Source: an uncultured Ruminococcus sp. (GTDB taxonomy: Bacteria > Bacillota > Clostridia > Oscillospirales > Ruminococcaceae). From it: 64,000 bases of DNA. Each line of letters opens with the position of its first letter. Within the stretch, counting starts at the first letter, position 1. The stretch is taken from positions 1 through 64,000 of the forward strand of contig CADCFQ010000009.1 of assembly GCA_902800795.1 (NCBI GenBank). The letters are read 5' to 3'. Of this stretch, positions 63,699 to 64,000 are shown in pieces. The notes beneath the pieces are model-generated. The model was not told the DNA's origin. It saw nothing but the letters and a program-made list of their open reading frames with translations, and searched no databases. Both the position numbers and the translations under genes were made by a program.

Positions 63699-64000
63699 AA
63701 AAGCTTATCATAACTCTTCTGTGCCTGGCTATTCTTTCCGGCGGCGGCTGGTTCGGCTACAGCAAGTATAAGGCTTCAAAGGATAAGAAAAAGATAGTGG
63801 ATGTGGTGCCCGTGTCCATGATGGCGGAGCCTGCCGATTATTACGGTATGGGCAGCCAGCTGGATGCAAGTCTTTGCGCCGGCGACACACAGAGGATCTT
63901 CCTTGACAGCACAAAGCTGGTAAAGAAGGTCTGTGTCAAAGAGGGCGACAGCGTCAAGAAAGGCGACACTATCCTTGAATACGATATGACAGTGGTGGAG
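63695..64000 (+). CDS. Second HlyD/MacA-type adaptor, partial (cut by window edge)
   Basis: 102 residues are visible from ATG 63695 (start overlaps the ATPase stop). A membrane helix (about 3-20, [18 protein letters not shown]), a charged stretch, then KKVCVKEGDSVKKGDTILEYD, the same lipoyl-half motif as in the first adaptor. AGGGAGG lies upstream. The gene continues past the window. Two adaptors around one ATPase is unusual but known in some Firmicutes. Confidence 0.85.
   Translation, partial: MKKLIITLLCLAILSGGGWFGYSKYKASKDKKKIVDVVPVSMMAEPADYYGMGSQLDASLCAGDTQRIFLDSTKLVKKVCVKEGDSVKKGDTILEYDMTVVE

Overview
The window looks like a chromosome-origin region of a Ruminococcus-type gut or rumen fibre degrader (Bacillota, Oscillospirales), close in style to R. 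albus. This is inferred from the Gram-positive order rpmH-dnaA-dnaN-yaaA-recF-remB-gyrB-gyrA, a GH5 cellulase ending in a dockerin, a GH130 mannoside phosphorylase like R. albus RaMP2, frequent TTG starts, strong TTGACA/TATAAT promoters and an NPGTG sortase-type tail. No database search was possible.

Layout. 1-1.6 kb: the start of a minus-strand MBOAT acyltransferase cut by the window edge, and an NAD-dependent epimerase. 1.6-5.1 kb: leftward replichore genes rpmH, rnpA, yidD, yidC and jag. 5.3-15.1 kb: rightward dnaA, oriC, dnaN, yaaA, recF, remB, gyrB, a membrane protein gene and gyrA. 15.2-23.3 kb: serC-DUF6440-serA, a PASTA protein, radC and secD-secF, lying between two large inverted copies of an intergenic repeat. 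23.2-28 kb: a HAD hydrolase, then an MBOAT/DHHW pair that probably O-acetylates a surface polymer. 28-34 kb: lipoprotein GH74, GH36 alpha-galactosidase and a CAP-domain lipoprotein. 34.3-39.6 kb: a noc-like gene divergent from parA-parB with three parS sites, then serS and azlC-azlD. 39.7-44 kb: a divergent phosphoribosyltransferase-like protein, a small membrane protein with the dockerin GH5, and GH130. 44-46.6 kb: mntP and two bacterial PH-domain membrane proteins. 46.9-52.6 kb: a chemotaxis operon cheA-cheW-cheR-cheB-cheW that ends in a fumarase alpha subunit gene. 52.8-57.3 kb: a wall-anchored CE2-like esterase and mnmG-rsmG. 57.7-61.1 kb: xylB, a small protein and xylA. 61.5-64 kb: an efflux module of adaptor, ABC ATPase and second adaptor, cut by the right edge.

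Functionally, the origin block copies, untangles and segregates the chromosome. The metabolic blocks break down xyloglucan, mannan and cellulose (GH74, GH36, GH5, GH130, esterase) and use xylose (xylA, xylB). Cre-like operators sit at the GH36 and GH130 promoters.

The most unusual signals are: (i) an origin built on TTTTCAACA-type boxes instead of TTATCCACA, together with changes at base-contacting residues of DnaA domain IV; (ii) a mosaic intergenic repeat family with compensatory changes in its hairpins, one copy of which forms the C-terminus of a HAD protein and another the -35 of mnmG; (iii) a fumarase alpha subunit translationally coupled to the chemotaxis operon. Functions are read from motifs and family knowledge; promoters and terminators are pattern calls.
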